The position numbers were made by a program, and so were the translations under genes. A model generated the notes under the pieces. That model searched no databases. It saw only the letters and a program-made list of their open reading frames with translations, and had not been told where the DNA came from. Shown piece after piece: positions 24,489 to 36,714 of a DNA stretch of 64,000 bases; within the stretch, counting starts at the first letter, position 1, and each line of letters begins with the position of its first letter. This stretch comes from Mya arenaria (lineage: Eukaryota; Mollusca; Bivalvia; Myida; Myidae). The stretch spans positions 28,284,923 through 28,348,922 of the forward strand of contig NC_069124.1 of the NCBI RefSeq assembly GCF_026914265.1, given 5' to 3'.

Positions 24489-24884
24489 TAGTGTTGGGAA
24501 TCGGTTCCAATTTAACAATCGATAATCGGTTCCACTCAAGTAACCGATTATCGATAGTACAATCGTTTTTTTTAAATACTAGATAAAACCTTAAGTGAAG
24601 TTTTATTCATGCACATTATTAAACTCTTAATCATTATATGCATATATATATATACGTTATGTCTATGATTGAAGTAATTAAGTGTTATATAAAAAAATAA
24701 TTCATTTTTACTTGCTCATTGTGGCTTTCATCTGCCATTTTGTTAAAGATAACGTCTGAAAATGTACTTATATTTTTTTCATTTTTTTTTCGATGATCGA
24801 TTGTAACCAAATACAATCGATTGACGCCGATTTCAGGCCCAACCAATCGATTTTCGATTATAATCGATCATCGGAACATCACTA
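24489..24884. mobile_element. hAT-type non-autonomous element with 8-bp target duplication
   Basis: Ends TAGTGTTGGGAATCGG and CGATCATCGGAACATCACTA form an imperfect terminal inverted repeat starting TAGTG. It is flanked by AACAATAC on both sides (24481-24488 and 24885-24892), an exact 8-bp duplication as expected for hAT transposition. The interior is rich in 'atcgat' words. There is no transposase. Confidence 0.8.
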
Positions 24885-24892
24885 AACAATAC

Positions 24893-25150
24893 TGTGACAT
24901 TTTCCCCTACCAAGTTGGAATTCGACCCCGAAATTCCAGGATAGAGAACAAGGTGAACCTATTCTCAAGGAAACCATGGATAGGATATCGAGTACATGAT
25001 TCATTCACAGCCCCTCATTGGACGCATTTCGTCACAGGGTGAGTCAAACGTGAGGTCAGACCGGGGCTCAAACCAGGGACCCCTCGCTAGCAAGGTGAGT
25101 GCTCTACTGACTGAGCTACTAGGCCGCTTACACACCTACTCAAAACCTTA
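24893..25150 (-). mobile_element. tRNA-derived SINE
   Basis: On the minus strand, GCCTAGTAGCTCAGTCAGTA (A box region, 25123-25104) is followed by GGTTTGAGCCC (B box, 25074-25064) at the right spacing. A non-tRNA body continues toward 24893. It is in the same family as 24330-24480. Confidence 0.65.
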
Positions 25151-25309
25151 ATATATAGTCATTGATTATACCATGACAACGAATTGAGCAGTTATAATGT
25201 CAAGTTGCTACTATCTTGGTGTGCCTAAATGACATGGTTCAATGCCCTTGTTATTAGTAACAATATATTTTGTGAAATTTAATTATTTCATAGGAATGAT
25301 TCTTAATGA

Positions 25310-25530
25310 TAAAGGGTGGCCAGTAAGCTTAGTGGTTAGCATGGTTGCTTCTCTCAAAGACGACCTAGGTTTGACTCCCGGCCTGGACGTGTGTGAGATT
25401 GGTCGATCAGGTCACCAAGCAGGATAAGAGTGTTTTTCTTCCAATTTCCTCCACAACACAAGACCACACTCTCGCGCAACATTGTGCCAACGAGACTGAC
25501 TTACCATAAATTAATGTAATTAACTTTCTT
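25310..25530 (+). mobile_element. tRNA-derived SINE, plus strand
   Basis: A box TAAGCTTAGTGGTTAGCATG (25324) and B box GGTTTGACTCC (25368-25378) are followed by a conserved-looking body 'tttcctccacaacacaagac' and 'cattgtgccaacgagactga'. This is the layout of a polymerase III-driven SINE. Confidence 0.65.
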
Positions 25531-28500
25531 CACAATCGTTGTAAAATAAATACAGTAGGAAGGGCGGAGTGAGTGAAGCGAACATTTTAGTCCTTCTTAG
25601 TCATTCAGATTTCAAAATATGTTCTTGATGACTTACTGATTATAACAGGTTATCAGCAGGGAATGATTATTATGTCATGTCAGTTAAGGTTTAAAAGTAC
25701 AATTCTTAATGATTTAAAGGCTGGTTACCTCATTGCGTGCTTATATGCGATCTATCATTCATTAATGGCTGAATAAGTGTTGCATGATTATTCAACCTAG
25801 TTTTATTTAATCTAGTTAATATGTTAACACATGCAGACAGTGCATGAAGTTGATAAACAAGTATAGTAATCAATGGCAAATCCAGGAATTGACGTTAGAG
25901 TGGGTGTAACTTATGGGTGCAACCTTTTGACATGCCTGACCCTCCTTAATACGTAACCAATATATATTTATCATTTAAAATGTTGGCAGGGGTTTGGGGG
26001 TACTCCCCCTAAGGATCTTCAACAGTTAAAGTCCAAAAAGGTGCATTTTTAGTGTATTTTATTCCTTTATCCGATTATAATTGTCTTGAATTTAAAACTT
26101 GGACAAATTTTGTGGGGGTGCACACTGTGTGTGCCCTCTTTGGCGCACTCTGTGTGGGCCCCCTTTGAATATGCTAGAGATAATCTAAAACTATTAGTCT
26201 AAGATCAGATTTATAAAACTCTTTCGCATATTAAATCAGATATCTCATAGAGCAAAACAATATTGAATGGATATATATGTTTATCATCAAAAAAATACCA
26301 AAACTTGGCAACTTCATACCAGAAGAAAGGGAAACAAACGCTCGTATTCAATTGATTCAATGATAAAAAGCATATTTGCCTACTGAAGATAAGAACTTCA
26401 ATAATCATGGACCGAATATTTACTTTTATATTTTACATTGAAAGATACCGATTCCAATATCCGTTAACAGGGGAGCTTAGGCAGGACCATATTTACTCTT
26501 GTATAAGGAACTGGCTTCTAGGTTAAACCAATACACTACTTATATTACAATCACAATTGAAGAATTTAAATTCCCTATTGAATCTCAATACTCAATGCAT
26601 CTGCTTGCTAGATGTAAGTTTTCTTTCATTCAGAAAAAGAAAACATTATGCCCTAAATTACCAATCAAAGAAGAGTACTCAAAAATTGATAAAAGCCCAA
26701 AAATTGTCAATTCTTGACTTTAAAACACAAACCAGGGGCCATATTCAGTATAGTTCTTATATTAATCCTTAGACATACATGTGTACCACAGTGATACCAT
26801 TCAGCCTTAAAATTGGCAAATTTAATCTACAGTCCAATCAAAACACTCAGATTCTATACTTAAATTTAAGATCAATTTAAGCTTGTTATTAAATATGACC
26901 CTAGGTTTGAGAATTTAAAAAAGGTCGCTGGTACATACCTTCAACGAGTACGACTTTGATCTTAGCCAACTCATACTTCCAGCAATAAACTTTTCAACGG
27001 TTCAATGTTTCAGTTTGTTATTTTTAATTGAAGAAAAACACTTTTTTCTGAAAAATCAAGGTCCAGTCCATGATAAAATAATATACTATTGCAGTTCACA
27101 TAAACTGTCTAACATCCAAATGATATTCCTTGAAGATAATCTAAATCCCAACGTGCAGTTTTTCGTTTTGTTTACAAGTCATCTGGGAATGTATTATTGG
27201 TCCCAGAAGTCATTGACGTGTTTCGAAATAGGTGGGAAGGTAAAAAAAAAGTCATTTCTATGAACTTTCATGACAGTCGTCAGCATGTTGAAATACTATT
27301 ATCACTGTTAATCAACAACTGCAAATCATTGGCTTTAACATTCACATGAAAAGCAATTTACAGTCCACATCAATGATCTATGCAATCATATATCAATCAT
27401 GATAAAACTTAAACCCAAACTACTTAATTCTGTGAAAACTTATATTTACTCAGTTCACTGACGTTTTCGACACAAATATTTAATAATGAATACTGTCCGA
27501 TATATGAATAAAACTTAAGCACATTTTAAACGCATACAATTTAAACTCCACGATTTAAACTCCTTGGTCTGGCCATCATAGAGTATACTGGTAGGTAGAT
27601 ACGAAACTATGATAACTTCAACACTTGTCAACACAGACTTTTTCCACCATTTATGGACAGTTCCCACACCATTCATGCATGATATTCCATGCCCCAATAG
27701 TCAATTAAATTAAAGGGAACACCTTTTCAAGTCCACTGACATTCAAACTCCATTTGAACTATCTTAAATCTTCCGAAATTGGTATGAAAACATTATGTTT
27801 ACTTTCAAGTTCTTGAAATTCGTCACTTAGTTCTGCATTCTTGCCTTTTAGTCATAGCCAGCACACAATTCTTTCCTTAAAGTTATTGTAATATATATCA
27901 TTATTAACAAAGCTTTAATAATGAAGTAGTAACTGATACTATTGTGTCAGTATACTGGTATAAAACTTTGACATACTTTCAATGTACTAAATATCTGATT
28001 TAGGTGTTTATTGTTTGCGTTAAGTTGTGGAGTACAATACAAAAACTGTCAACATTACAAAACATTTTACCTATGTTAAACCTATTTCATGCCAGGCTAA
28101 TTCTGACCTTGTTTTTTCCAATTTTTAATGGGTGTCAAATAACTGGCTTACTTTATAATTTGGGGAATAATACTACCAGTATTTAAAACAGCACTGAATG
28201 GCTGAGTCCATGCATTCCATAGAATTATACAAGACTAAAATGGATTTAAATATCTAAACTATAATCATCTTCAATTATGCTTTTGTATATGCATGAAAAA
28301 ACTATTTAGGAACAAGCCAATGCAGCTAGCCAAAACCTACTGTGACAGACTGCCATATCCCTCACCAAATTATTAAGAACTTTGATCATATCAACTTTGC
28401 CTAATACCAGCGCTTGAATTTAGAACAAAAAAGTTTTCTTAGTTTTCATCTAACTCCAATATTAAAATGGTATCAAATAGAGTTGGTGTTACCTTTCGCG

Positions 28501-31046
28501 AAACGTGCCCACAATGTACAATGCTATAATTCACTTAAACCCCATGCTATTTATTGAACGTTGTCCTTAACAACATGTTACAGAACAGTTTTGTCACCCG
28601 CACCCTTTGTGATTGAAATTAACACACTCATGTTCAAGTGCTCATGACAATGATTTCAATAACTGGAGTTGTGCGTGCTGTCACTATTATGTATAATATA
28701 TTACACTTCCTCTTTTACAAGAGGCTTGAATATTTCTATAAAAAAATCCCCGACCTTCCCTTGTACTATTTTTTCTATCACAAACAATTATTTTGTTTAT
28801 TATATCAAACTTAGTTTGTTATTCATATTTTTTTTTCATTTTTTTTTAACAATTCGATACTGACTTCTATAAATACTTGTGATGTAATTTCAAGTCATGA
28901 ACATCTGTTTAAACATGATATACCAATGATATATTATAGGAATTTATGGCATATACCATCCAAAAACAATGTTGACTGTAGATATAAAATGCCATGGGCA
29001 AAAACAAGTTGACCTTTAAAGATAACAATTCAGGAATCAAAGTCTAGTGCGAAATCTTTATCTGAATTGCAATGCCTGTTTAAGTGGGTCAGCTCATTTT
29101 TTTTTAAGATTTATTGGTACTTTAATATCATACATTTCCAGTTGAGTACACATTCTTCCCCATCCCCCACACCCCCTGCTAAAATTGTCTAAGTAAACAT
29201 AATGCATGTGACAATGTCTGTATGGTGGATAAAGTATGCATCAGTTTTAGACTAAAATTAGGCAAACTCCGTAGCGGAGGAACCCCAAAACCTGCTTGCC
29301 ATGTTTAGAGCCAATTTGGGGGTTTCCTGGGGATATTGGCACCCTCAAACATCAAATCTGGGATCTACCCATATCTGCTTTATAACATATGCTTCATGAC
29401 AGAAAAAAGTCACTAACACATGATCATCTACCTAAAGATATGGGTAGGAGAACACCAAACAAAATTAGCCAGAATTTAAAAAGGGCAGGGTCATTCAGAA
29501 GAGGAACAGGTTGCTATGTGAGAAATATGTATAGGGCTGAGGAAAACTTGATCATTTGTGAATTACATGTAGACAGAAGATGTCAGGAATTGTGTTCAAT
29601 TGAAGTAATATTAGGTTTCAACTACCATATCATATGTAAATTTAGTATGTATTTACAATCACACTAAACTATACTTAAAGTTTTATTTAAAACTAAAAAA
29701 ACATTTGATTATCTTAAGCATTTAATTCTATGAATGCAGATTCAAGGGTTTCCTAGCGCCATGCTAGTCTTAATGAGGGAAAAGGAGTGCTAGCATAAAA
29801 GGTCAGGTTACTACACCCTTCCATAACTTTTAAGCTTTAACCCTGAAACTATTTACAAATAACTTAAAGGTCCAGATGATCTCAAAGAATTAAAACATGA
29901 AGGGGAATAATGTACAAAATATGTACAATGACTAACAACTTGTGGTTATGTCCCTTGCATAAGAGGTTACAATAGATTACTATTGTTATTGGTCCCAGGT
30001 AGACATTAATAAGATAAACACTATTCTGACTATTTTCTGACTATTTCAATAGCCTTACATAATATTATTTGAAGTAAATAGCCTCCAGCCCAAAATACAA
30101 GATGTCAATATAATTATCTATTTGATGGTGATGTGTCTTAATAATACAAAGTAAACACATTTCAATATTCCTTTACAATTGCAGTTCTAAATGATAATCT
30201 TCCTTAAGGGAGTCCAACAATTCTTAAGTTTTAGCCTACACTAGATTTTGGGATCTGTTTAAGACTCCTAATTAATAAATAAGGAAAAAAAATATGGTAT
30301 CGAAATGCATTTTTGCATAAATTATTAGCATTTCAAAACTTCATTCCAAGTTGAATCTTGGTTAAATATATTGCTAATTTAATATTTTTTTCTCCTTTTT
30401 GTATGATTATTAAATAATGTTTGACATATATATATATGGATGCAGTTCAGTAATTTTTCTTGGTTCAATGTAATTTTAAAGGCTGTTTCCCCTTAAAAAG
30501 TGTCCATTTTCCTAACAAAATCTTAATATTTTCCCAATTCATAAGTCATAGATTCCTTGAATGAATAAAAAAGCAATGCATTTCTAATCTTGATGTGTTG
30601 ATTATATCATTATATTAGTCCATATAAACATCAGCCTCAAAGTCTTTAATGATTTTGGTTTTTTAAAGGAAATTTAATATTATCATGAATGTCCATATGT
30701 TACAAAAGTTCCCTAATAACACACATTATTGTGGCTAAGGTATATTCGCTATTATATCAGCTAGTTTGGCATGATTTTATATTGTCACTGAGTAAGGAAA
30801 ACATCTCAATTTGAAGGCACAGGTGGTGGAACTCTTTCTTCTTTTTAAAAAAAAAATGATGCTTGACTGTTTAATTTGTATCGAAATTTGTAAGTGGGTA
30901 TTCCGCCAAACTTCCTGTGCAACATGGTTGAAAATTGCATAAACCTGCATACCCTGCACTTCTTAAATGCTTTCATGGCTTTCCCAGATTCTAGGTTTTA
31001 TATGAAAGGGCTTGTTAAATTTCTTTGTCAAGCATTCAACTGATAA
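25531..31046. other. Long non-coding stretch
   Basis: About 5.5 kb of AT-rich sequence with no recognised gene or element. A single splice-donor-like site on the minus strand (GTTGAAG|GTATGT near 26938) follows a short ATG reading, but no partner exon was seen. Confidence 0.4.
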
Positions 31047-31362
31047 TGCACCAGTCAATTGTAACCATGACCCCCCAGGTCTGCAGGTATACCGGGGATA
31101 CCCACGGAAATGGGCCACGTTTTTACCTTTCAGTTGGCCCCGCAGTGCCGGGTGACTGCGGTGGTTTTGTCTTCGCGCAAAATATAGCCGGGAATGGTGC
31201 TTATGGGCCTTACCTAGGGTCCCTTGGGTGCGGGGGCATTAGCGAGGATTTTACCATCAGTTCGTTTCCGCAGGCAGGACAGGGATTTTTCACCCGGGGT
31301 TGGCTGGACCAAAAGTCAAAGTCCCAGCTATTCCCCGGAGCTGGTTACAATTAACTGGTGCA
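31047..31362. mobile_element. TIR element 2, TGCACCAGTCAATTGTAACC family
   Basis: It begins TGCACCAGTCAATTGTAACC and ends GGTTACAATTAACTGGTGCA. It lies in the opposite internal orientation to element 1: the 'tataccggggatacccacgg' block is at its left end. It is GC-richer than its flanks and has no gene. Confidence 0.8.
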
Positions 31363-31984
31363 TTATAAATGTAAGAATAAGGGCTTCTTCATCCTGCTTA
31401 CAGATTTAGAGTCACTATCTAAGCAAAATAATTTTGACTGAAACTAAGATAGGGTCAATTAGCTGCTCATTTTTGAAATTGTTTTCTCTCACGTGTCTCG
31501 TTTTTATATAAAACCACTGAATCCGTACTCTTCCGTTAGTTCTTACCCCACCCACCAAAATCACCATTGTCTGAAATTGTTTGTCATTTTATTTCGACGA
31601 GCTTTTGAATTGAAATGATGTCAAATAAAAGAACAATGACAAACAAATATCTGTAATTAAATTTACGTTACAATTTACCTATCCTTTGCAGGGCGGTCGA
31701 GTTCAGAAATAAAAAAAACAACTTTATTTTCTGTAATGACTATACACAACCATTCGTTCACAGACCGAACGTACCAGCAAATGGAATACCACCTTCAAAC
31801 GAACGCAAATGTCAATATTTAAAAAAATATTTAAAGACGAATACTTTTTTCATTTTTCATTGAGTTTATAAGATCATGCATTTAAACCATTTCCCTAAAG
31901 AGGCAAAATAGTTCGTGCCTTAAGGGTACGAAACTTTTACATGTATAAGATTAAAGTTTAACATTTTATCACCGCTAATCAGAG

Positions 31985-32056
31985 AGCAGAGTGGCGCAGT
32001 GGAAGCGTGCTGGGCCCATAACCCAGAGGTCCGTGGATCGAAACCACGCTCTGCTA
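31985..32056 (+). tRNA. tRNA-iMet: Initiator methionine tRNA, anticodon CAT
   Basis: 72-base cloverleaf. The acceptor stem pairs AGCAGAG with CTCTGCT, with the final unpaired A at 32056. The D arm contains GCGCAGTGGAAGCG. The anticodon stem-loop GGGCCCATAACCC places CAT at 32017-32019. The T arm CGTGG-ATCGAAA-CCACG has the initiator-type AUCGAAA loop in place of the usual TTCGAAT. Internal A box TGGCGCAGTGG and B box GGATCGAAACC are present. It matches the metazoan initiator tRNA almost throughout, with a compensatory base-pair change in the T stem. No intron. Confidence 0.97.
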
Positions 32057-32059
32057 ACC

Positions 32060-32066
32060 TTTTTTT
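32060..32066 (+). terminator. RNA polymerase III T-run terminator
   Basis: Seven T residues start four bases after the tRNA 3' end, the usual polymerase III stop signal. Confidence 0.85.
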
Positions 32067-32970
32067 CTTTCCTATTTATTTGCGATTGGTCTTTTGTTTG
32101 GGAAAAGTTATTCCAGTTATATTTGCACCGAACATGATATAAGTTTTTTTTTGTAATCTTTTTTTTTAATCCACATGTTTTAAACTGCGTCATGGATTAA
32201 ATAAAGTCAGTGAATCCGTCAACATTGGTTCTTTTTTGGCATCCATAACTTTAATCATTGCACAGGCGCCTGTCTCACAGTTTGTTTCAAAATGTTGATT
32301 AATATCATTTTGGGTACATATAAAGAGACAAACAACACATCTCAGTCATCTGAAGATATTAATGCCTTTGATTTACAAGAAAAAAACAAGGTATTTTAAC
32401 GTTACTCAAACTTACCGGATTTCACTGTAGAGTCCATTTTTCTTTTCTTTTTTTAATAAAAATAGAAACAATCCATTTTTAATGTTTTCTACATCTACAT
32501 CATACGTCGACGCAGTCACACTTGACTAGTACCGCAACGGGTGGTCACAGGTCAAGGAAAAGGGGAAAATTAAGAGAAATATAGATTGTGAGTAGAGCTT
32601 CAAATGGCAAATAAAAGGGTGGAGTAAAGGAAAGTTTTGACCAGCTACGTGTTCGCTCCTTTAACCCATACCTCTCCGGTTACGGTGGCCGCGGACGGCA
32701 CGGCAGTGGTTCAAATCATTAGGAACTACTTGTAGGTGGGCGCCTACTGAACTAGAATGAGAGTGCTGTGAGCCCCTGCTTGAAGGATACAAAGTTAGAG
32801 GCTTCCCGCAGCAGCGTCGGCTGGAAGGCTGTTCCACGATGTGACTGTTCTCGGAAAGAAGGAATTCCGGCAATATGCTATTGGTAGACTGCTGGCGGTT
32901 CTTCTTGGAGTGGGAGGATCTGGTGTTGCTCGATGCTGGGATGAGGTACTGGTTGGCTGGGATGCCGACT

Positions 32971-33023
32971 AGGTCGTTGGTGATCTTGAACATCATTATG
33001 ATGTTCAAGATCACCAACGACCT
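32971..33023. repeat. Perfect 26-bp palindrome with 1-base centre
   Basis: The left arm 32971-32996 starts AGGTCGTTGGTGATCTTGAA and the right arm 32998-33023 is its exact reverse complement, with a single T between. It lies in the LINE tail, where the native coding strand reads MMFKITNDL; the right arm is an inverted duplicate of the left. Confidence 0.92.
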
Positions 33024-33104
33024 TGCTTCAAAGCAATCTATATGTGAATACATTTTTTCGTACTTGCGTCTAAAAATACTTTAAAATTTCGCAAACTTAG
33101 ACCT

Positions 33105-33180
33105 GCTAAAAAAATCCCCCTGAATACAACCAAAATCCCCCTGAATTTTCAGCCTTTTGAACAAATCCCCCTGAATGGTC
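33105..33180. repeat. Short repeat of 'aatccccctgaat' inside the LINE
   Basis: The motif aatccccctgaat occurs three times within the insertion that splits the reverse transcriptase tail. It is not part of the LINE coding sequence. Confidence 0.7.
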
Positions 33181-34489
33181 TCCAGAAAATATGGCATGTA
33201 TGATCATAGTTAATTGGGCCTTGGCCCGTCTGGATTCCAGGGACTCCCAACTCAGTAGGTCTAGCATGGGGGAAACGCTGCTGGTGTTGTGATGGCGGTT
33301 GGTCACCTATCTGGCAGCTTTTCACTGTACCATCTCGAGTTTGTATGTAAGATTCTTAGCGTATGGGTTCCATACTGTGGAATAATACTCCAATGGGAGC
33401 GCACGAGTGACATGTAGGCTGTGCTTTTGACCTGTTCATTGTTGATGCGCAGGTTACGGCGGAGGAAACCAAGTATTCTCCCCCCTTTCTTTAAGGTGTT
33501 GTCAATTTGGGTGTTCTAGGAGAGGTTTTGGGACATAGTTACTCCGAGGTATTTTGTCGCTGATTCTACATCCTGCTTTTTGCCCTTCAAGGAGTATTCA
33601 TGAAATATTGGGTTTCTTTTCCTATATATCCGCAGGATGCTGCACTTTTCCGGATGGAAAGACATTCCCCAGTGCCTTTCACATGAAGCAAGCCTTTTGA
33701 GGTCATCATGGATTATATCACAGTCTTGTTGCGATGGTATCTTACGATATAACACACAATCGTCTGCAAATAGTCTTGACTTGGGCAACACCTGAAGTGG
33801 AAGGTCGTTGATGAAGACCAAAAATAATATTGGCCCGAGAACACTACCCTGAGGTTCACCGCTTATAACGGGCGCTGTTTCGGATGTGGCTCCATCAACG
33901 ATGATACGCTGTGTGCGGCCTGTCAAGATGGCTACAATCTAGTTCAACGTTTGGCCTTTGATGCCATAGTGGTGTAATTTGGAGAGCAGGCGCTTGTGTG
34001 GGACACGGTCGAACGCTTTACTGAAGTCAAGTACAGCAAGGTCGTGTTGTCTCTTCTTGCCCAGTGATTTAACAAGCTCGTCTGTCATTAATTTACTGTG
34101 TCTCGCAGCTTCGTCGTCTCCTGAATTCATGCTGGCGTCAGAATGTTGTTGTCAAGATGTTGCATGTGGTTGCTAACGGTACTGGCCTGTAGTTGAACCT
34201 CTCCCCATTCTTGAAAATGGCCGAGATGTTTGCTGTCTTCCATATGCACTTCCTGCAAATAATAGCTCGATATGGTGCGAACTCCTGCGCTAAGTCCTTC
34301 AGGATGTGCGCTGACAATATGTCTGGTCCGGAAATCTTCTGCGGGTTAAGCTTTCTTAGTAGACTGAGGACTCCTGCGGTTGTGATTAAGATGTTTATAA
34401 ATGAATCGCTGAATAACTTCCCTTTGTCCTCCAGTGAGGATATCCCGCAGTTGTCTTTTCTTGGTGACTTGATTTAGCTCCAGAGCTGC

Positions 34490-36700
34490 GTCTGCTTGTA
34501 AGGTTGCTGGTCCGAGTATTTGGACAGGATGTCAATCTTTTCAATAAGTCTCCGTGTAAACAGCACTTCACTCAATCATATTTAAGTGAACCTTGTTTCT
34601 TTCTTGTATATCGAAGGTATTAAATATCGTCATTTGTGTTGTTTATCTCATTATATGTACCCAAAAAGATATCAATCAAAATTTTAGACAGAAAACAATG
34701 CGTCACACGACTGTGTTTTAATGCAGATAAAAAATTATGTTTACCACACCTTATTTTTATTTCACCCCGGTCACTAATAAAGATATTGGAACATATATTG
34801 ATAGGTTAAATCCAAAAATACAACTGGAATAGATCTGATTCCTCCCAAAAGCATCACTGCTGGCAAAGATACTTTAAAAGTTCCTATCCAAAACATGGTC
34901 AATACAATTATAAGTCACAGTTTATTTCCAAATAGTCTTAACCTAGCCCAAGTTCCCCTATTTTTAAAAAAGACGACCCCTTTATAGAACAGAACTATAA
35001 ACCAAACAGTATTTTTACCAAAATATATGAACGGGTCATAATAGAGCAACTAGTCATTAATAAAACTCCCCCTTTGGCCTCAAAAATATGTTTCAGTCAC
35101 ACAAGGTGATGTGACGGGGTCAAGCCATAATGCAGCCATAGGGCGCGGGCAGACCGTTATAAACCCAACAACAACAGCAACTCGTCATTTTGATTTTATT
35201 TTCTTCCTTTCCAGGCAGCTTTCAGAACAACATGTTGATGTGAAACTACCCTGTTAAAGCTGCAATCTCCCAGATTGAACGTTTTGACAACTTCTTTATT
35301 TTTTGTCTTGGAACGAGCAATTTTTTGCGTAAATATCTGCAAACCAGTGTAAAAAGACTGCTGACAAAATATCAGATCGCAGATTGTCATATTTCCCTTC
35401 AAAATTTGATTTTTATGTTTTTTTCTTAAACCGTTAATAACTTAACTTAACTTAAGCCATAAAACATCAATTTTGGACAAAGTTGGAAAAATGGTAAATC
35501 TGTGAGAGTGCAGCTTTAAGGCTAGTGGAAGACTGGAAAAAACTTGATGGGAATAAACATGTACAATGTAAGTGCAGTTCTAATGGACATCTCAAAAGCA
35601 TTCCGCTTTTAAATATAAGTGATAACCGTTAACAGAATCCCAATAATGAGAAGGTAAATGCCGGTTTTCCCTACGACAACGTGATAGTTGGTTTAACCAG
35701 TAATGAGTATTTATTTTGATAATACAATATGTTCAAAAACACAAATAATAGCAAATAGACAAATAATCACAAAGAAGTCATGATAGTCAATATTTGTAAG
35801 TATGAGATATCAGGAATGAGTTCTACAAGAAACAAGATATGAGAAAATGTAGTTTACGTCGGATATACATATGTATATTATAATACTTGCTCCCAGAGCT
35901 GTTTACCCCTGTTTCCCGACAAATTGCAAATCAAATAACATATCAATAATGCAACAAAGAAAGGAAGATAACAAAAAGGTGCATTACAATAAGAATAAAG
36001 TTAAATAGTATTAAAAAAAATTGTTAATACTTAGAATAATATCATATTAAATGATACATCTATTCTAAATAGATAGAACATTATAAACATATTTGAAAAT
36101 TAAATTTACCACCGTTGACAAGAGTATTTGTTTATTAATACTATAATTACAAGTTTAATCCGACAATGCCTATGTCTGATTTTAAAATCAGATTTTTTAT
36201 AGCTAAAATCTAACTATGCAAAAAATATTATTGCAAAGGCGGATTTAAAAACAAAACAATACAAAAATCAGCACAAACACATGGTATTACAGATATATAC
36301 GAGGAAAATGTGACAAATGAAAAGAAAGATGCACTTTTAGAAAGAAGTTGAGCATGCTAAAACAACATATTGGAATACAGATTTAAGTCAAGCTTCTAAG
36401 CATATTCTGTAACTAAGACATTTACACATACTAGTACACAACAAAACAAAACAAAACAATCATTTTTTGAGCAGTTAAAAAAAAAAAAAAATTGAAAATT
36501 AAGATACATATTGCTCATTGAAATGTTAATTTTACAAAAAATATAACTGATATAATTATAACAGGTCGCATTAAACAGATCAAGATTAGTATCAATGACG
36601 AATTTAAAGCACTAGTAGCTTATTAAACTATTTACCTTGTTTTTTTAAAACAACACGTGGAACACATTTTGGTCCTGACCAGCTGTTTATAAAAAAATTT
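34490..36700. other. Non-coding stretch
   Basis: AT-rich; apart from the MITE at 35254-35519 nothing was recognised. Confidence 0.4.
35254..35519. mobile_element. MITE, second copy of the TTAA-AGCTGCA family
   Basis: It starts TTAAAGCTGCAATCTCCCAG and ends TCTGTGAGAGTGCAGCTTTAA (21 bases at 35499-35519, read without its first T as the inverted repeat). It shares internal blocks with 17458-17791 but is about 70 bp shorter. TTAA flanks both ends. Confidence 0.7.
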
Positions 36701-36714
36701 GTATTAATTCATTT

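Larger units (their letters stand above)
32661..34480 (-). pseudogene. Decayed non-LTR (LINE) reverse transcriptase, Jockey/CR1-like
   Basis: Minus-strand fragments in order read: a linker with SAHILKDLA-like and NYRP motifs (34480-34180); QHEFRRRRSCETQ; LAVLDFSKAFDRVPHKRLL (RT motif A); SGEPQGSVLGPILFLVFIND (motif B); SRLFADDCVLYR (FADD, motif C); YLGVTMSQNLSW; and a C-terminal tail SVSPMLDLLSWESLESRR then MMFKITNDLVGIPANQYLIP. It is broken by at least one frameshift near 34090, a stop in place of W near 33936 and an insertion at about 33024-33190. The family is inferred from motif style; this copy is dead. Confidence 0.85.

Noticed and set aside
29389-29667. 92-codon plus-strand frame
   Set aside because: No recognised domain, no splice sites or neighbours supporting it.
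32875-33084. 69-codon plus-strand frame across the palindrome
   Set aside because: It reads the antisense of the LINE and then its inverted duplicate; not a gene.
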